Numbered from the stretch's first letter, positions 50,531 to 60,555 are shown. The stretch: DNA of 64,000 bases from Yersinia massiliensis (GCF_003048255.1 NZ_CP028487.1:1550001-1614000), one strand, 5' to 3'. Notes: a model not told the origin generated them from the letters alone. Numbers and translations are program-made.

Positions 50531-51247
50531 TCATATCTCATGCTGAAACTTGGCGCGTAGCCCGTAGAGAAGCAGATCAATATGCTCAACCAGCACTTCA
50601 TTGATCATTTCACTTTCGGCCTGACCAATGTCTAGCCAACCGGCTTGACGGCGAATCGTCTCGCGCCCCATTCGAAAAGCCAGAACCTCGCCAATCAATG
50701 CGTGGGTATGAAGAATCGTTTTCGTCGCACTGGCATCCGCACCAATAAATGCGGCCAATAGTACATTCAATTTTTGATGCAAAGGTGCGATCGCTTGGGC
50801 GTGAATCAGCGGATAGGCATCGGTGGGCGAAAGCTGCTCACGCGCCATGATTTTGCTCATGTTTAAGGTTTCTGGCTGGGTCATCAAATGACTGAATTCC
50901 AGTAATCCACGGCGAATGTAGTGCAACTGTTGTTCAGCCGTTTGGGCATGAAGAGGTTGCTGGAGGAAATGGTTAATTTCTTGCGCCAAGGGTGAAAACG
51001 CTTGCTGGATAAAGTCAGCTATTTGCTGAGCAACCGCCAGATACAAACCTTCTTTGGAGTTGAAATAGTAGGTAATGGCTGCAATATTTTGCCCCGCGCG
51101 CTGCGCAATATCTCGGGTGGTTGCGCCTTTCAGCCCCAATTCCCCGAAGAGTTCGGTCGCTGCCTGAATCAGTTGCTGACGCGCAAGTTCACCTCGGCTA
51201 GTGACCGAGGCTGATGTAGTTGAGCTATGAGATGTGGAATGGGGCAT
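50531..51247 (-). CDS. cecR: TetR-family regulator CecR (YbiH)
   Basis: 238 residues (E. coli 223). The N-terminal helix-turn-helix (AATELFGELGLKGATTRDIAQRAGQNIAAITYYFNSKEGLYLAV) is typical of TetR regulators, and the ligand-binding part matches CecR. In E. coli CecR controls the ybhGFSR operon and rhlE, which flank it here in the same order. AGGAAG lies upstream of the start. Confidence 0.94.
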   Translation of the reverse strand: MPHSTSHSSTTSASVTSRGELARQQLIQAATELFGELGLKGATTRDIAQRAGQNIAAITYYFNSKEGLYLAVAQQIADFIQQAFSPLAQEINHFLQQPLHAQTAEQQLHYIRRGLLEFSHLMTQPETLNMSKIMAREQLSPTDAYPLIHAQAIAPLHQKLNVLLAAFIGADASATKTILHTHALIGEVLAFRMGRETIRRQAGWLDIGQAESEMINEVLVEHIDLLLYGLRAKFQHEI

Positions 51248-51641
51248 GAGCTTCCTATTCGGTCAACAGGGTTTGCATTAACTTCATTTATGCCGATTTT
51301 AATAGATAGCTAAATAATAAATCAATCGTATGATTAACTTTAGGCGTCCGCAGTGGATCTGTAAAGTGATGGGACAAATAAGGCCTATTTTTGTGAGCTG
51401 GGTTGGATGACAGAAGAGAAATTAATCAATTTTTTTCATGTTTTTCGCCATAAAAAATCGAATAGAAACGTAAAAATCCCTTTTCTTGCTAAACATCTGT
51501 TATAATCCGCCGCAATGGTGCACTGCAGTTTGTGCCAATCCTCGTGGTAATGCCTCAATTCATGCCTCGTCTGATAATCTTCCCTTGAAACTGCACCTGA
51601 CGATATCGTTGGGATTGGGAAGGTCTGGAGCTTCTCGTAAT
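51248..51641 (+). other. Intergenic region between cecR and rhlE
   Basis: 394 bases between divergent cecR and rhlE with no gene. It includes the rhlE promoter at 51498-51506 and about 135 bases of 5' leader. The AT-rich stretch 51290-51480 may hold the CecR operator, but I could not identify a clear palindrome. Confidence 0.5.
51498..51506 (+). promoter_or_regulatory. Extended -10 promoter for rhlE
   Basis: TGTTATAAT gives a perfect -10 hexamer preceded by the TG of an extended -10 element. No good -35 hexamer is present at the right distance. Confidence 0.6.
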
Positions 51642-52997
51642 ATGTCATTTGATTCTCTCGGCTTAAATGCCGATATCCTGCGCGCTGTTGAAGAGCAGGG
51701 CTACCTTGTGCCGACACCGATTCAAAGTCAGGCAATCCCTGTTGTATTGGCAGGCCGTGATTTAATGGCTAGCGCACAAACTGGTACGGGCAAAACGGCC
51801 GGTTTCACCTTGCCGCTGTTGCAGTTGCTTAGCCAGAACCAAGCGCCGATTAAAGGCCGCCGTCCAGTCCGCGCGTTGATTCTAACGCCGACCCGTGAAC
51901 TGGCTGCGCAGATTGATGAAAACGTACAGAGTTACAGTAAATATTTGAAGTTGCGTTCGCTGGTGGTATTTGGTGGCGTTAGCATCAATCCACAGATGAT
52001 GAAATTACGCGGTGGCGTCGATATTTTGGTCGCGACCCCAGGCCGTTTACTGGATCTGGAACATCAGAACGCAGTCGACCTCTCCAAGATTGAGATTTTG
52101 GTGTTGGACGAAGCTGACCGCATGCTGGATATGGGCTTTATTCACGATATCCGCCGCGTATTGGCAAAACTACCGGCTAAACGCCAGAACCTGCTGTTCT
52201 CCGCGACGTTCTCGGATGAGATTAAAGGTTTGGCCAGCAAGCTGTTGCATAATCCGGCATCGGTTGAAGTGGCTCGTCGCAATACCGCTTCCGAGCAAAT
52301 CGCCCAAAGCGTTCATTTTGTAGATAAAAATCGCAAGCGCGAGTTGTTGTCTCAGATGATCGGCGAAGGTGATTGGCAGCAAGTGTTAGTGTTTACCCGC
52401 ACTAAACACGGTGCGAACCATTTGGCTGAACAGCTAAATAAAGACGGTATTACCGCGGCTGCTATTCACGGTAACAAGAGTCAGGGCGCGCGTACTCGTG
52501 CATTGGCTGATTTTAAAGACGGTAAAATTCGCGTATTGGTGGCGACGGATATCGCGGCTCGTGGCCTAGATATCGATCAGTTGCCGCATGTGGTTAACTA
52601 TGAGTTGCCAAATGTGCCTGAAGATTACGTCCACCGTATTGGCCGTACTGGCCGTGCAGAACGCACAGGTGAAGCGATTTCACTGGTTTGCGTTGATGAG
52701 CATAAACTGCTGCGTGATATTGAGCGTTTGTTGAAGCGTGAAATTCCGCGTATTGCGTTGGAAGGTTATGAACCAGATCCAAGCATTAAAGCGGATCCGA
52801 TTCAAAATGGTCGCCAAGGCCGTGGTGCGCAACGTCCAGGTATGGGTCGTGGCAGCAATGCAGGGCGCTCACAAAATGGCGGTGGTGCAGCAGGTCGTGG
52901 CGATAGCCGTAACAGCCGCCCACGTAGCCAAGCTGATGGTCAGCGTCGCCCAGCCGGTCCGTCTTCTCGCGGGCGCAGCCGTAATCCAGGCGAATAA
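51642..52997 (+). CDS. rhlE: DEAD-box RNA helicase RhlE
   Basis: 451 residues from ATG 51642 (E. coli 454), starting [21 protein letters not shown] (Q-motif region). Motif I is AQTGTGKT, motif II is [13 protein letters not shown], motif III is SAT, motif VI is [11 protein letters not shown]. The C-terminal 75 residues are a low-complexity Arg/Gly/Gln-rich RNA-binding tail. RhlE acts in ribosome assembly and RNA decay. The frame upstream to 51486 covers the leader and promoter and is not coding. Confidence 0.95.
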   Translation: MSFDSLGLNADILRAVEEQGYLVPTPIQSQAIPVVLAGRDLMASAQTGTGKTAGFTLPLLQLLSQNQAPIKGRRPVRALILTPTRELAAQIDENVQSYSKYLKLRSLVVFGGVSINPQMMKLRGGVDILVATPGRLLDLEHQNAVDLSKIEILVLDEADRMLDMGFIHDIRRVLAKLPAKRQNLLFSATFSDEIKGLASKLLHNPASVEVARRNTASEQIAQSVHFVDKNRKRELLSQMIGEGDWQQVLVFTRTKHGANHLAEQLNKDGITAAAIHGNKSQGARTRALADFKDGKIRVLVATDIAARGLDIDQLPHVVNYELPNVPEDYVHRIGRTGRAERTGEAISLVCVDEHKLLRDIERLLKREIPRIALEGYEPDPSIKADPIQNGRQGRGAQRPGMGRGSNAGRSQNGGGAAGRGDSRNSRPRSQADGQRRPAGPSSRGRSRNPGE

Positions 52998-53402
52998 GCT
53001 GTAAAAGCTATTTGCTAATGAAACCGAGATAGCTGACAACGTGCTGATGGTGGAGAGAACAAGCAGATCGTAAAGACGCCGTAAATCATCCCTGATGGCT
53101 CGAGCCGCGCCATCCTTGGCGCGGACGCTTTACTCTTCTGCCTGTCCTCACCGTTCTAGATCGAGTCATCGGTGTTTGTCAGCAGTCTGAAACCGCTTCT
53201 CTGGAGCGGTTTTTTTTTACCTCTATTATTGGTACAAGGGGGAATCTCTTGTTTAACGCCGCTATTCCCCCGTATGATTGCCGGTCTTTTTGATGGCGAT
53301 ATTGGCTGAAGTTATCGCGGCTGTTGTATTGGCAGTGGCTGGAAACAGCCAAACGTCGAAGAACCTGATGGTGTGGATGATTAATGAGGCGGGATAAGTA
53401 GC
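52998..53402 (+). other. Intergenic region between rhlE and dusC
   Basis: 405 bases without a gene. It contains a GC-rich hairpin (CCGCGCC-N6-GGCGCGG, about 53106-53125) and a strong terminator (53190-53218). In E. coli rhlE and dusC are far apart, so a synteny junction lies here. Confidence 0.55.
53190..53218 (+). terminator. Rho-independent terminator
   Basis: AAACCGCT-N6-AGCGGTTT with a run of eight or more T; a strong stem and tail, 190 bases after rhlE. Confidence 0.85.
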
Positions 53403-54356
53403 ATGCGGGTAATACTGGCACCGATGGAAGGTGTATTAGATTCACTGGTACGCGAATTACTCAGCGAAGTGAATGATTATGATCTTTGTATCACCGAGTT
53501 CCTCAGGGTGGTCGATCAGCTATTGCCTGCAAAGTCCTTCTATCGCCTATGCCCGGAATTGCACAATCAAAGCCGAACTCAGTCAGGCACCTTAGTGCGG
53601 GTTCAACTGTTAGGCCAATATCCACAGTGGTTAGCGGAAAATGCCGCCCGTGCGGTAGAACTGGGGTCATATGGTGTCGATCTCAATTGTGGTTGCCCTT
53701 CAAAGCTCGTCAATGGGAGTGGCGGTGGGGCCACGTTGCTCAAAGATCCTGAGCTGATATATCAGGGCGCTAAAGCAATGCGTGAAGCTGTACCCGCTCA
53801 TCTGCCGGTCACGGTTAAAATACGCTTAGGTTGGGATTCTGGTGATCGTCAGTTTGAAATTGCGGATGCCGTGCAGCAGGCCGGTGCAACCGAGCTAGCC
53901 GTGCATGGCCGCACGAAAGAAGATGGCTATCAGGCCGAGCGCATTAACTGGCAGGCGATCGGTGAAATTCGCCAGCGTCTAACAATACCGGTGATCGCCA
54001 ACGGTGAAATCTGGGATTATCAGAGCGCGCAGGCGTGCATGGATATGACAGGCTGCGATGCCGTGATGTTAGGGCGTGGCGCACTGAATGTGCCGAATCT
54101 CAGTCGCGTGGTGAAATATAACGAACCGCGCATGCCATGGCCGGAAGTGGTCAAACTCCTGAAGAAATATGTGCAGTTGGAAAAACAGGGCGATACGGGT
54201 TTGTATCATGTTGCACGTATCAAACAGTGGTTGGGTTATCTGCGTAAGGAATACACTGAAGCAACAGATTTATTCAGCCAAATACGTGCGCTAAAAACCT
54301 CAAAAGATATCGCGCTGGCTATTCAACAAATCGCTGTCTATGTTGATGAAGAATAG
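53403..54356 (+). CDS. dusC: tRNA-dihydrouridine(16) synthase DusC
   Basis: FMN enzyme that reduces U16 of tRNA. 317 residues (E. coli 315), beginning [42 protein letters not shown] carries the catalytic Cys, [10 protein letters not shown] and [11 protein letters not shown] the FMN/tRNA contacts, and the C-terminal helical domain ([13 protein letters not shown]) the tRNA-binding part. The C-subfamily is chosen from overall resemblance to E. coli DusC (YohI). Confidence 0.94.
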   Translation: MRVILAPMEGVLDSLVRELLSEVNDYDLCITEFLRVVDQLLPAKSFYRLCPELHNQSRTQSGTLVRVQLLGQYPQWLAENAARAVELGSYGVDLNCGCPSKLVNGSGGGATLLKDPELIYQGAKAMREAVPAHLPVTVKIRLGWDSGDRQFEIADAVQQAGATELAVHGRTKEDGYQAERINWQAIGEIRQRLTIPVIANGEIWDYQSAQACMDMTGCDAVMLGRGALNVPNLSRVVKYNEPRMPWPEVVKLLKKYVQLEKQGDTGLYHVARIKQWLGYLRKEYTEATDLFSQIRALKTSKDIALAIQQIAVYVDEE

Positions 54357-54375
54357 GTTGAATGCTAAAGAGTAT

Positions 54376-54396
54376 AAAGGCGTGTTTTACGCCTTT
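54376..54396. terminator. Bidirectional terminator after dusC
   Basis: AAAGGCGT-GTTTT-ACGCCTTT lies 20 bases after the dusC stop and 20 bases before the stop of the opposing small gene. The A/T-rich stem ends give T-rich tails on both strands. Confidence 0.75.
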
Positions 54397-54415
54397 AGTT
54401 ATCAATACGTTATAA

Positions 54416-54592
54416 TTACTTCTTTTTGCGGCCAATAAATTTAGCGACCCCGAGTAGGAATATCGCACCAACAAAAATCAGCAACGCATCAACCCAAAAT
54501 GTTAATGATGCAAGATTCTCATCATGAATATCAGCTAATCCTGCGGCTATCAAAAATACACCAAAAATAATTCCTACGATTGTCGTGCCCAT
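54416..54592 (-). CDS. Small two-helix membrane protein, 58 residues
   Basis: The reverse strand encodes MGTTIVGIIFGVFLIAAG..., ending KFIGRKKK. Two hydrophobic segments (about residues 4-20 and 36-53) flank a polar loop with DIHDEN, and the positively charged tail suggests an inner-membrane hairpin with the C-terminus in the cytoplasm. AGGT lies six bases before the ATG. It is convergent with dusC and shares its terminator. I do not recognise the family; function unknown. It is too short for common ORF length cut-offs and easily missed. Confidence 0.7.
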   Translation of the reverse strand: MGTTIVGIIFGVFLIAAGLADIHDENLASLTFWVDALLIFVGAIFLLGVAKFIGRKKK

Positions 54593-54906
54593 ATTAATAC
54601 CTATAAATCTGATTTAATAAAAAATTATGCCGCTAATTATAGGTTAATAAAGTCGCGCGTAGGCGTTTTTTTACTATTATTGAGTATCTGTATAGGTTTT
54701 TAGGACTGATGCTTAATGTACGTCGCCGATATCAATTCACTCAGTATGTTTACCGATGAGCGGCAATTAGCCAATTTTTAATCTTTGTAACAATCATTTA
54801 AGTAATGGCTGATGCGCAGCGCATTACTGTAATTTATAATGCGGCGGAACAACTATCATCACTCCCAACAACCATCACTCCCAACAACCTATTTAAGCTG
54901 ACGAAC
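54593..54906 (+). other. Intergenic region upstream of pbpG
   Basis: 314 bases between the divergent small membrane protein gene and pbpG. No gene is supported apart from a possible 34-codon N-terminal extension of pbpG. It contains the 16-base tandem duplication at 54857-54888. Confidence 0.5.
54857..54888. repeat. Perfect 16-base tandem duplication
   Basis: CATCACTCCCAACAAC occurs twice head to tail (54857-54872 and 54873-54888), 19 bases before the pbpG start. Copy number might vary among strains. Confidence 0.85.
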
Positions 54907-55842
54907 ATGCATGTGAAAATCCGTTCTGCACTATTAAGTTTATTGCTTTTATCCACTGGTTTTAGTGTCGCACCTTTGGCTCTCGCCAAGGGGGGAACGG
55001 CTGAAATAAAAGGGACGTCTCCGCTGGAATTAGCATCAGGGAGTGCAATGGTGGTTGATTTACAAACCAATAAAGTGGTTTATGCCAACAATGCAGATCA
55101 CGTTGTTCCCATTGCTTCAATTACTAAGCTGATGACCGCAATGGTGGTATTGGATGCGAAATTACCGCTTGATGAGATTATCTCCGTCGATATTCATCAA
55201 ACGAAAGAAATGAAAGGCGTATTCTCGCGGGTCCGAGTCAACAGTGAAATTAGCCGTAAAGATATGCTACTGCTGGCGTTGATGTCTTCCGAAAATCGCG
55301 CAGCGGCTAGTTTGGCGCATCACTACCCAGGCGGATATAACGCCTTTATTAAGGCAATGAATGCCAAAGCCAAATCTCTGGGCATGACAAAAACGCGCTA
55401 TGTCGAACCAACAGGTCTGTCGATTGATAATGTCTCGACAGCCCGTGACCTAACCAAGTTGCTAATCGCGACTAAGCAGTACCCGCTGATTGGGCAACTG
55501 AGTACCACGACCGAGAAAATGGCGACGTTCCGCGATCCTAACTATACGCTGCCCTTCCGGAATACTAACCATTTGGTTTATAACGATAAGTGGAATATCC
55601 AATTAACTAAAACCGGTTTTACTAATCAAGCAGGGCATTGCTTGGCGATGCGTACTGTGATTGGTAATCGTCCTGTTGCACTGGTGGTATTAGATGCTTT
55701 TGGCAAATATACCCATTTTGCCGATGCAAACCGTTTACGCAGTTGGATGGAAACCGGTAAAGCAACGCCAATTCCAGGCGCGGCGAAAAGCTATCGTCTG
55801 CAAAAAGATACGCAGGCACGGATCGCTCAGGTTTCAGAATAA
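54907..55842 (+). CDS. pbpG: D-alanyl-D-alanine endopeptidase PbpG (PBP7)
   Basis: Periplasmic low-molecular-weight penicillin-binding protein that cuts D-Ala-mDAP cross-links in peptidoglycan. From ATG 54907 it has 311 residues (E. coli 310), with a signal peptide ending near PLALA. Active-site motifs are SITK (SxxK), SEN (SxN) and KTGF (KTG). The block [19 protein letters not shown] is nearly identical in E. coli. A frame reaching 54805 would hide the signal peptide behind 34 residues and is less likely. Confidence 0.94.
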   Translation: MHVKIRSALLSLLLLSTGFSVAPLALAKGGTAEIKGTSPLELASGSAMVVDLQTNKVVYANNADHVVPIASITKLMTAMVVLDAKLPLDEIISVDIHQTKEMKGVFSRVRVNSEISRKDMLLLALMSSENRAAASLAHHYPGGYNAFIKAMNAKAKSLGMTKTRYVEPTGLSIDNVSTARDLTKLLIATKQYPLIGQLSTTTEKMATFRDPNYTLPFRNTNHLVYNDKWNIQLTKTGFTNQAGHCLAMRTVIGNRPVALVVLDAFGKYTHFADANRLRSWMETGKATPIPGAAKSYRLQKDTQARIAQVSE

Positions 55843-55860
55843 AGTCGGCAGGGCGTTTGC

Positions 55861-55893
55861 GACAGAATTTGCAGTGAGCTTGCAAATTCTGTC
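55861..55893. terminator. Hairpin between convergent pbpG and dld
   Basis: GACAGAATTTGCA and TGCAAATTCTGTC form a perfect 13-base stem with a 7-base loop, between the two stops. No T tract is clear. Confidence 0.6.
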
Positions 55894-55923
55894 GATAGGC
55901 GCGATATCACTTCAGTAATATTA

Positions 55924-57633
55924 TTATTCCTGCCAAAACTTAAGTTTTGACGTTTTACCTATCCCAGGATTAAAACTATTCGTTGGGTCTATCTGCCGAT
56001 AAAACGCTTTCAATGCAGGTTTGGCGAAATAAAGATGCCCGACATTGTGTTCTGCTGGATACTCCGCCCCTTTATCGTTCAACAGTGCCAGCATTTTTTG
56101 TTTTAACGCTTGGGTATCCACGCCTTTCTTCACAATATAATCTTGATGGAAAACGTGGCACAAAAAATGGCCGTAATAGAGTTTGGCGACCAAACATTGA
56201 TCTATTTCGGGTGGCAGAGTTTCAAACCAATTTTCTTCATTTCTTGGTAGGGCAATGTCTAACGGCAGAATGTCTTCTACTTTATCGGCATGCATAGCGT
56301 GATAGCGTACCGCTGCACCTGCGGCGGCAAAGCGGTGTAAAAAGGCTTTTTTACCTTCATCTGCTGTACAGGTTATAAAGTTACCCTCCGCCGTCGCAAA
56401 GTAATCTTTCAAAAATTGCTGCGCCTCAGCAATACCTTCTCCTGACATTTTAAGTAATAAATGGTGCTCATACTTATTCCGATACATTTTAAGGCGCTTC
56501 GGTAAATGATTAGGCAGTACTCGGCTAAAACCTTGCATTATCCGATCAGATAAATGATCGACTAGAAAAGGAACTTTGTTGAGGCGTGCATCAATCTTGC
56601 CTTTCAATGTGAAGAAACGAGGCATGTTATTAGTGCCCATGCTATTGATCATCACAAATGTATCTTTCCCGTAAATTTCGGCGATATCAAAAATATCACG
56701 GTGCATATATTCACCGGCGATCGGTAAATGTTTAAAATCACGTAAAATAGCGCGGCGCAGCTCAGTCAATACTTGAGTTTGATTGGTGCCGATATAAAAA
56801 ACTTGCTGCTTTTTCTCACTAGGGAAGGTATCCAAGCGTACGGCAAATACCGCTAATTTACCTGCGCAGCCAGAAGCCTCAAATAAACGCCGTGGATCGG
56901 CATTAAAGCGAGAAGGTGTCGAGGCATCAATGTCCCTTACCCGAGTCGCATATTCGTGGTCTGAGGCTTGTTGCGTACCTTGCTCAACATCACTGGCTTG
57001 ATAATTACCCTGTTCTAAGCGTCGTAAAATCTCTTCCGGTGTATTGCCTAAATTAATGCCTAGATGATTAATTAGCTGTAATTCACCTTGAGCATCAATT
57101 TGTGCATACAGTGCCATTTCAGTGTAGGCCGGTCCGCGTTGAACTAAGGAACCGCCCGAATTATTACAAATACCGCCCACGACTGAAGCACCAATACATG
57201 AGGAGCCAATAACGGAATGTGGCTCACGATCATAAGGTTTCAGCATTTTTTCTAACTGATTTAAGGTGCTGCCAGGGAATCCAATGATTTGTTTGCCATT
57301 ATTCAACAACTGAATTTTGTTGAGGCGCAAAGTACTCAGTATCACAATTGGCCTGTCGTAATCATGGCCGCTAGGGGTCGATCCCTCTGTGAGTCCGGTA
57401 TTGGCCGCCTGCATGATGACAATGGTATCGGCCGCGACACAGGCTTGTAGCAATTGCCATTGTTGCAATAACGTTGCAGGGAATACCACCGCAAGTGCCG
57501 CGCCGCCGCCCGATCGAAAGCCTGTACGATATCGCTCGGTTTGCCGCTCGCCAGTGAGTAGGCCACGAGCGCCCACAATCTGCTGCAATTTATTTAGCAA
57601 GATTTGCGTCTTATCATCATTGGATTGATTCAT
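55924..57633 (-). CDS. dld: Quinone-dependent D-lactate dehydrogenase Dld
   Basis: Peripheral inner-membrane FAD enzyme that oxidises D-lactate to pyruvate and feeds electrons to quinone. 569 residues (E. coli 571). The FAD-binding region has QAANTGLTEGSTPSGHDYDRP and GGICNNSGGSLVQRGPAYTE; the C-terminal part has AEHNVGHLYFAKPALKAFYRQIDPTNSFNPGIGKTSK. It is convergent with pbpG, its neighbour in E. coli too. A CRP site lies 140 bases upstream of its start. Confidence 0.97.
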   Translation of the reverse strand: MNQSNDDKTQILLNKLQQIVGARGLLTGERQTERYRTGFRSGGGAALAVVFPATLLQQWQLLQACVAADTIVIMQAANTGLTEGSTPSGHDYDRPIVILSTLRLNKIQLLNNGKQIIGFPGSTLNQLEKMLKPYDREPHSVIGSSCIGASVVGGICNNSGGSLVQRGPAYTEMALYAQIDAQGELQLINHLGINLGNTPEEILRRLEQGNYQASDVEQGTQQASDHEYATRVRDIDASTPSRFNADPRRLFEASGCAGKLAVFAVRLDTFPSEKKQQVFYIGTNQTQVLTELRRAILRDFKHLPIAGEYMHRDIFDIAEIYGKDTFVMINSMGTNNMPRFFTLKGKIDARLNKVPFLVDHLSDRIMQGFSRVLPNHLPKRLKMYRNKYEHHLLLKMSGEGIAEAQQFLKDYFATAEGNFITCTADEGKKAFLHRFAAAGAAVRYHAMHADKVEDILPLDIALPRNEENWFETLPPEIDQCLVAKLYYGHFLCHVFHQDYIVKKGVDTQALKQKMLALLNDKGAEYPAEHNVGHLYFAKPALKAFYRQIDPTNSFNPGIGKTSKLKFWQE

Positions 57634-57980
57634 TCGTGCCGCTTCCCGTCATTGAATTGACTTTTTATCTCATCGAGCATGACACCCGAGTTCAGATCCC
57701 TATGAAACAGTCAAACTAGAGCTATGAAGTAAACATGAGGGAGAGAAGGCTTTCCTGTTAGAACCTGTTTTTTGTGATGCGTATCACGTTATTTGCGCTT
57801 GAGTTGCATTTCAGCCAGTGACTATTCATTAAAAAATATTATTAATATTAATGAGTTGGGAAAAGAAATATCCGAATAATAGATATCGGTAAAACTATTC
57901 GTTATCGCGATCATGATTGTGATTCATCAGACGAAAAAGTATAAGATCGAATCTAATTTTTACATGGATTAGTAGGACAG
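57634..57980. other. Divergent control region of dld and the adenylyl cyclase gene
   Basis: 347 bases without a gene; contains a CRP-type site at 57773-57788 and an AT-rich stretch around 57828-57850. Confidence 0.5.
57773..57788. promoter_or_regulatory. CRP (cAMP receptor protein) site
   Basis: TGTGATGCGTATCACG matches the CRP consensus TGTGA-N6-TCACA at all but the last base. It lies between dld and the class IV adenylyl cyclase gene and could serve either. Confidence 0.75.
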
Positions 57981-58523
57981 ATGATGAGCGAGCATTTTGT
58001 TGGCCAATTTGAAATTGAGCTTAAGTTTAGGTTATCGGATATTGCACAGTTGCATGAACAATTGAAGCAACATGAAGCTATACCTTTTACTTTGGATAAT
58101 CATGAAAAAGACATCTATCTGGAAGCCAATGGCGAGGATTTAGCCAATCAAAAGATCAGCATGGTGCTGCGAGAGATGAACCCATCAGGCATTCGGTTAT
58201 GGATAGTTAAAGGGCCGGGAACCGAGCGTTGTGAAGCCTGCAATATCGAAGATATCGACAAAGTAAAAAGCATGTTAGGAACATTAGGATATCAACCTGC
58301 TTTTATACTAGAAAAAAGGCGAAGTATTTATTTCGTTGGTAAATTCCATGTCACTATCGACAGTTTAGTTGGGCTGGGTGATTTTGCTGAAATAGCCATT
58401 ATGACGGATGATGCCGCTGCAACTAATGAGTTAGAGATAGAATGCTGGCAGTTAGCGAATAAGTTGGGATTATTGCCAGAAAAACAAGAACATCGTTCAT
58501 ATCGGCAATTATTAGGATTTTAG
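57981..58523 (+). CDS. cyaB: Class IV (CyaB-type, CYTH) adenylyl cyclase
   Basis: 180 residues forming one CYTH domain. The class IV signature HFxxxxExExK is present as [12 protein letters not shown] near the N-terminus. Charged residues lining the triphosphate tunnel follow in [26 protein letters not shown] and [12 protein letters not shown]. The Y. pestis class IV cyclase, whose structure is known, is about the same length and very similar as I remember it. The enzyme should form cAMP from ATP, separately from the usual class I CyaA. ATG 57981 or 57984 could be the start. Confidence 0.93.
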   Translation: MMSEHFVGQFEIELKFRLSDIAQLHEQLKQHEAIPFTLDNHEKDIYLEANGEDLANQKISMVLREMNPSGIRLWIVKGPGTERCEACNIEDIDKVKSMLGTLGYQPAFILEKRRSIYFVGKFHVTIDSLVGLGDFAEIAIMTDDAAATNELEIECWQLANKLGLLPEKQEHRSYRQLLGF

Positions 58524-58544
58524 TCACTTGAGCGCGATAAAGTC

Positions 58545-58572
58545 TCTGGTCGCTCTCAAATAAGCGACCAGA
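58545..58572. terminator. Hairpin between convergent cyaB and yajD
   Basis: TCTGGTCGCT-N8-AGCGACCAGA is a perfect 10-base stem between the two stops. Confidence 0.6.
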
Positions 58573-58577
58573 TCGAT

Positions 58578-58919
58578 TTACTTCTTCATCATGGACTTTA
58601 GATTAGCGAATGGATTATGAGTTGCCACGCCCTGATCATTTTGAGCATCGTCACCCGCAATCACGGTTGAGCCATATTGATCCGCTTCGGTGTATTTAGA
58701 GTGCTCATGATCATGGCAAAATAGGCACAACATTTCCCAATTACTGCCATCTTCTGGATTATTACTGTGGTCATGATCAACATGATGAACCGTCAGTTCT
58801 CGTAGGTTGGAATAAACAAACTCGCGTGAACATCTACCACAGACCCATGGGTAAATCTTTAATGCTTTCTCCCGATAACCACTTTCCAGACGGGTATAAT
58901 TCTTCGGTATATATGCCAT
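58578..58919 (-). CDS. yajD: HNH nuclease family protein YajD
   Basis: 113 residues (E. coli YajD 115). An HNH endonuclease-like zinc fold: CGRC and CLFC supply the four Cys ligands and HHVDHDHSNNPEDGSNWEMLC the ββα-metal core (HH, N, H). No partner or target is known for this single-copy core protein. AAGG precedes the start. Confidence 0.92.
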   Translation of the reverse strand: MAYIPKNYTRLESGYREKALKIYPWVCGRCSREFVYSNLRELTVHHVDHDHSNNPEDGSNWEMLCLFCHDHEHSKYTEADQYGSTVIAGDDAQNDQGVATHNPFANLKSMMKK

Positions 58920-59309
58920 ATGAACCTTCGGTGCTACGAAAATATTAGCGCTATTTTAGCGTGAATCTTGCTTATAAACTATCACCGATTGGCGATAAAT
59001 CTCTCAATAGCGGTCTATCATTTTCACTGAATCTGATAGGAACATATTGAATTAATGCGATAAGTTATCGTTATAAATTATTCATCTTAAGCCGCCGTTT
59101 TTTGAGACTTTTGCTGATGATTTATAGGACTAGGGTGTTTTACACTGTCCTTTAATGTTTAGTATGTCATGTTGATATCACCCATATGTTTACATGGCCA
59201 ATACCAAGTTATTAGCTTAAGAATATCAGCATAACGCTAATAGACTGATGTTACGGCAGGCATGCAAGATGTTTTGCCTGAAATCCTTTGCCGATACTGT
59301 TGAGGCGAT
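58920..59309 (+). other. Intergenic region between yajD and the SUFU-like gene
   Basis: 390 AT-rich bases with no gene, terminator or known RNA motif that I can identify. One short palindrome, CGATAA-G-TTATCG, lies near 59059-59071. Confidence 0.5.
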
Positions 59310-60413
59310 ATGAAAGAATCTGAAGTACTGGCTGAAGTCAGTAATGAAAACCAAACATTAGTCGCTGTGGTGCAGCAAGACCAGCGGGTCGTTTATTTTT
59401 ATATTTATCCGCAGGAGGCATTTGAGGAGCGTTTTCCTGTTCGTGCCTGCTGGGTACGGAATTTAGTTGCAGCACCACTATCGGCAGATAATGCCGCTCT
59501 TGAACAAGGGCTAGCTCCCCGATTGGCAGCCGAATTCTGCCGTAATGTTGCTGGTGAGGCACAATTGGATGCCCAATATATTACGGTCGTCTGGTCCGAA
59601 AGTGATGATGGTGCTGCTTTGTGGTATCAAGGGCAATTGTTAGCGATTATTCCCGGTTGGAGTTTATATATTGATCACTCCATTTGTTATTCTGCCAGTT
59701 GTATTAAAGATAATCCGTTAACGATGCCACTTGGCTCCGCTTCAACCAACACTCAATATGCTAATGCACAAAATACGCGCCAATTTTGGCGAACTTGGCA
59801 ACAAGAAGAAGGGAATCCGTGGCCAGCATTACAGACTGAATATATTCAAAGCTACGAACAGCACTTTGGCCCGTCATTAAAATATTATGCTATCGACCAA
59901 GGTACGTGGCCGCCGATGGCTATTTCGCAGCATGAGAAAGACGGCATATATTACTTCTTGACCTTAGGGGTCAGTATTCGTCCGCAACCCTGGGTCGAAA
60001 TTCTCTTTAATGATGATGCGACTAAATACCGCCGCTTGGAAATGGCTATTGCGATCGATGGGCAATATATGACGGAAGACAATGCGATTCAAATGGCCAG
60101 TGCTTTAGCTGGGTTTGCTCATGTCCCTTGGAACAAATTAACGTGGTTTGGGGAAGGGCATACATTAGCATCATCGGTCGCCCCTCAAGGCTACGAAGGC
60201 TATATTCTTTCGTCAGCACTCTATGCTGACGCTGATAGCCTTACATTGCCTCTCCAGCAAGGTGACCCAGTCAATATCTATTGGGCCAGCCCTATCTTTA
60301 CCAGTGAAAGTGAGTTTGCGCAAAGTATGCCAAATGGTGGTACGGATTTACTGAAAAAATTACAGGCGCAGGGCGTTAACCAGATTTTCATACCGCGCCA
60401 ACCTGTTATTTGA
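59310..60413 (+). CDS. Suppressor-of-fused (SUFU)-like domain protein
   Basis: 367 residues, no signal peptide or membrane segment. The C-terminal two-thirds resembles the bacterial SUFU family: YYAIDQGTWPPMAISQHEKDGIYYFLTLGVSIRPQPWVEILF, then an acidic stretch and VPWNKLTWFGEGHTL, and a C-terminal block ending in LLKKLQAQGVNQIF. Bacterial SUFU proteins are often immunity proteins of polymorphic toxin loci; no toxin gene is adjacent here. The N-terminal 140 residues are unassigned. GAGG lies six bases upstream. The domain assignment is from memory of the family pattern. Confidence 0.7.
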   Translation: MKESEVLAEVSNENQTLVAVVQQDQRVVYFYIYPQEAFEERFPVRACWVRNLVAAPLSADNAALEQGLAPRLAAEFCRNVAGEAQLDAQYITVVWSESDDGAALWYQGQLLAIIPGWSLYIDHSICYSASCIKDNPLTMPLGSASTNTQYANAQNTRQFWRTWQQEEGNPWPALQTEYIQSYEQHFGPSLKYYAIDQGTWPPMAISQHEKDGIYYFLTLGVSIRPQPWVEILFNDDATKYRRLEMAIAIDGQYMTEDNAIQMASALAGFAHVPWNKLTWFGEGHTLASSVAPQGYEGYILSSALYADADSLTLPLQQGDPVNIYWASPIFTSESEFAQSMPNGGTDLLKKLQAQGVNQIFIPRQPVI

Positions 60414-60555
60414 TTCGTGCTGAGAACAGCTGGTCTGATTTGCGAATTTTGTTTTTTGGGTCTTAACTTAATATTGATGATGATGGTTGATCAGTAGATG
60501 GCTGGCCACATAGCTAAATCAACTATCAGCGAAAATTAATTTAATGGAGGCGTTT

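Noticed and set aside
51436..51735. 99-residue reverse-strand frame over the rhlE start
   Set aside because: It covers the rhlE promoter, leader and first codons on the opposite strand with no family features.
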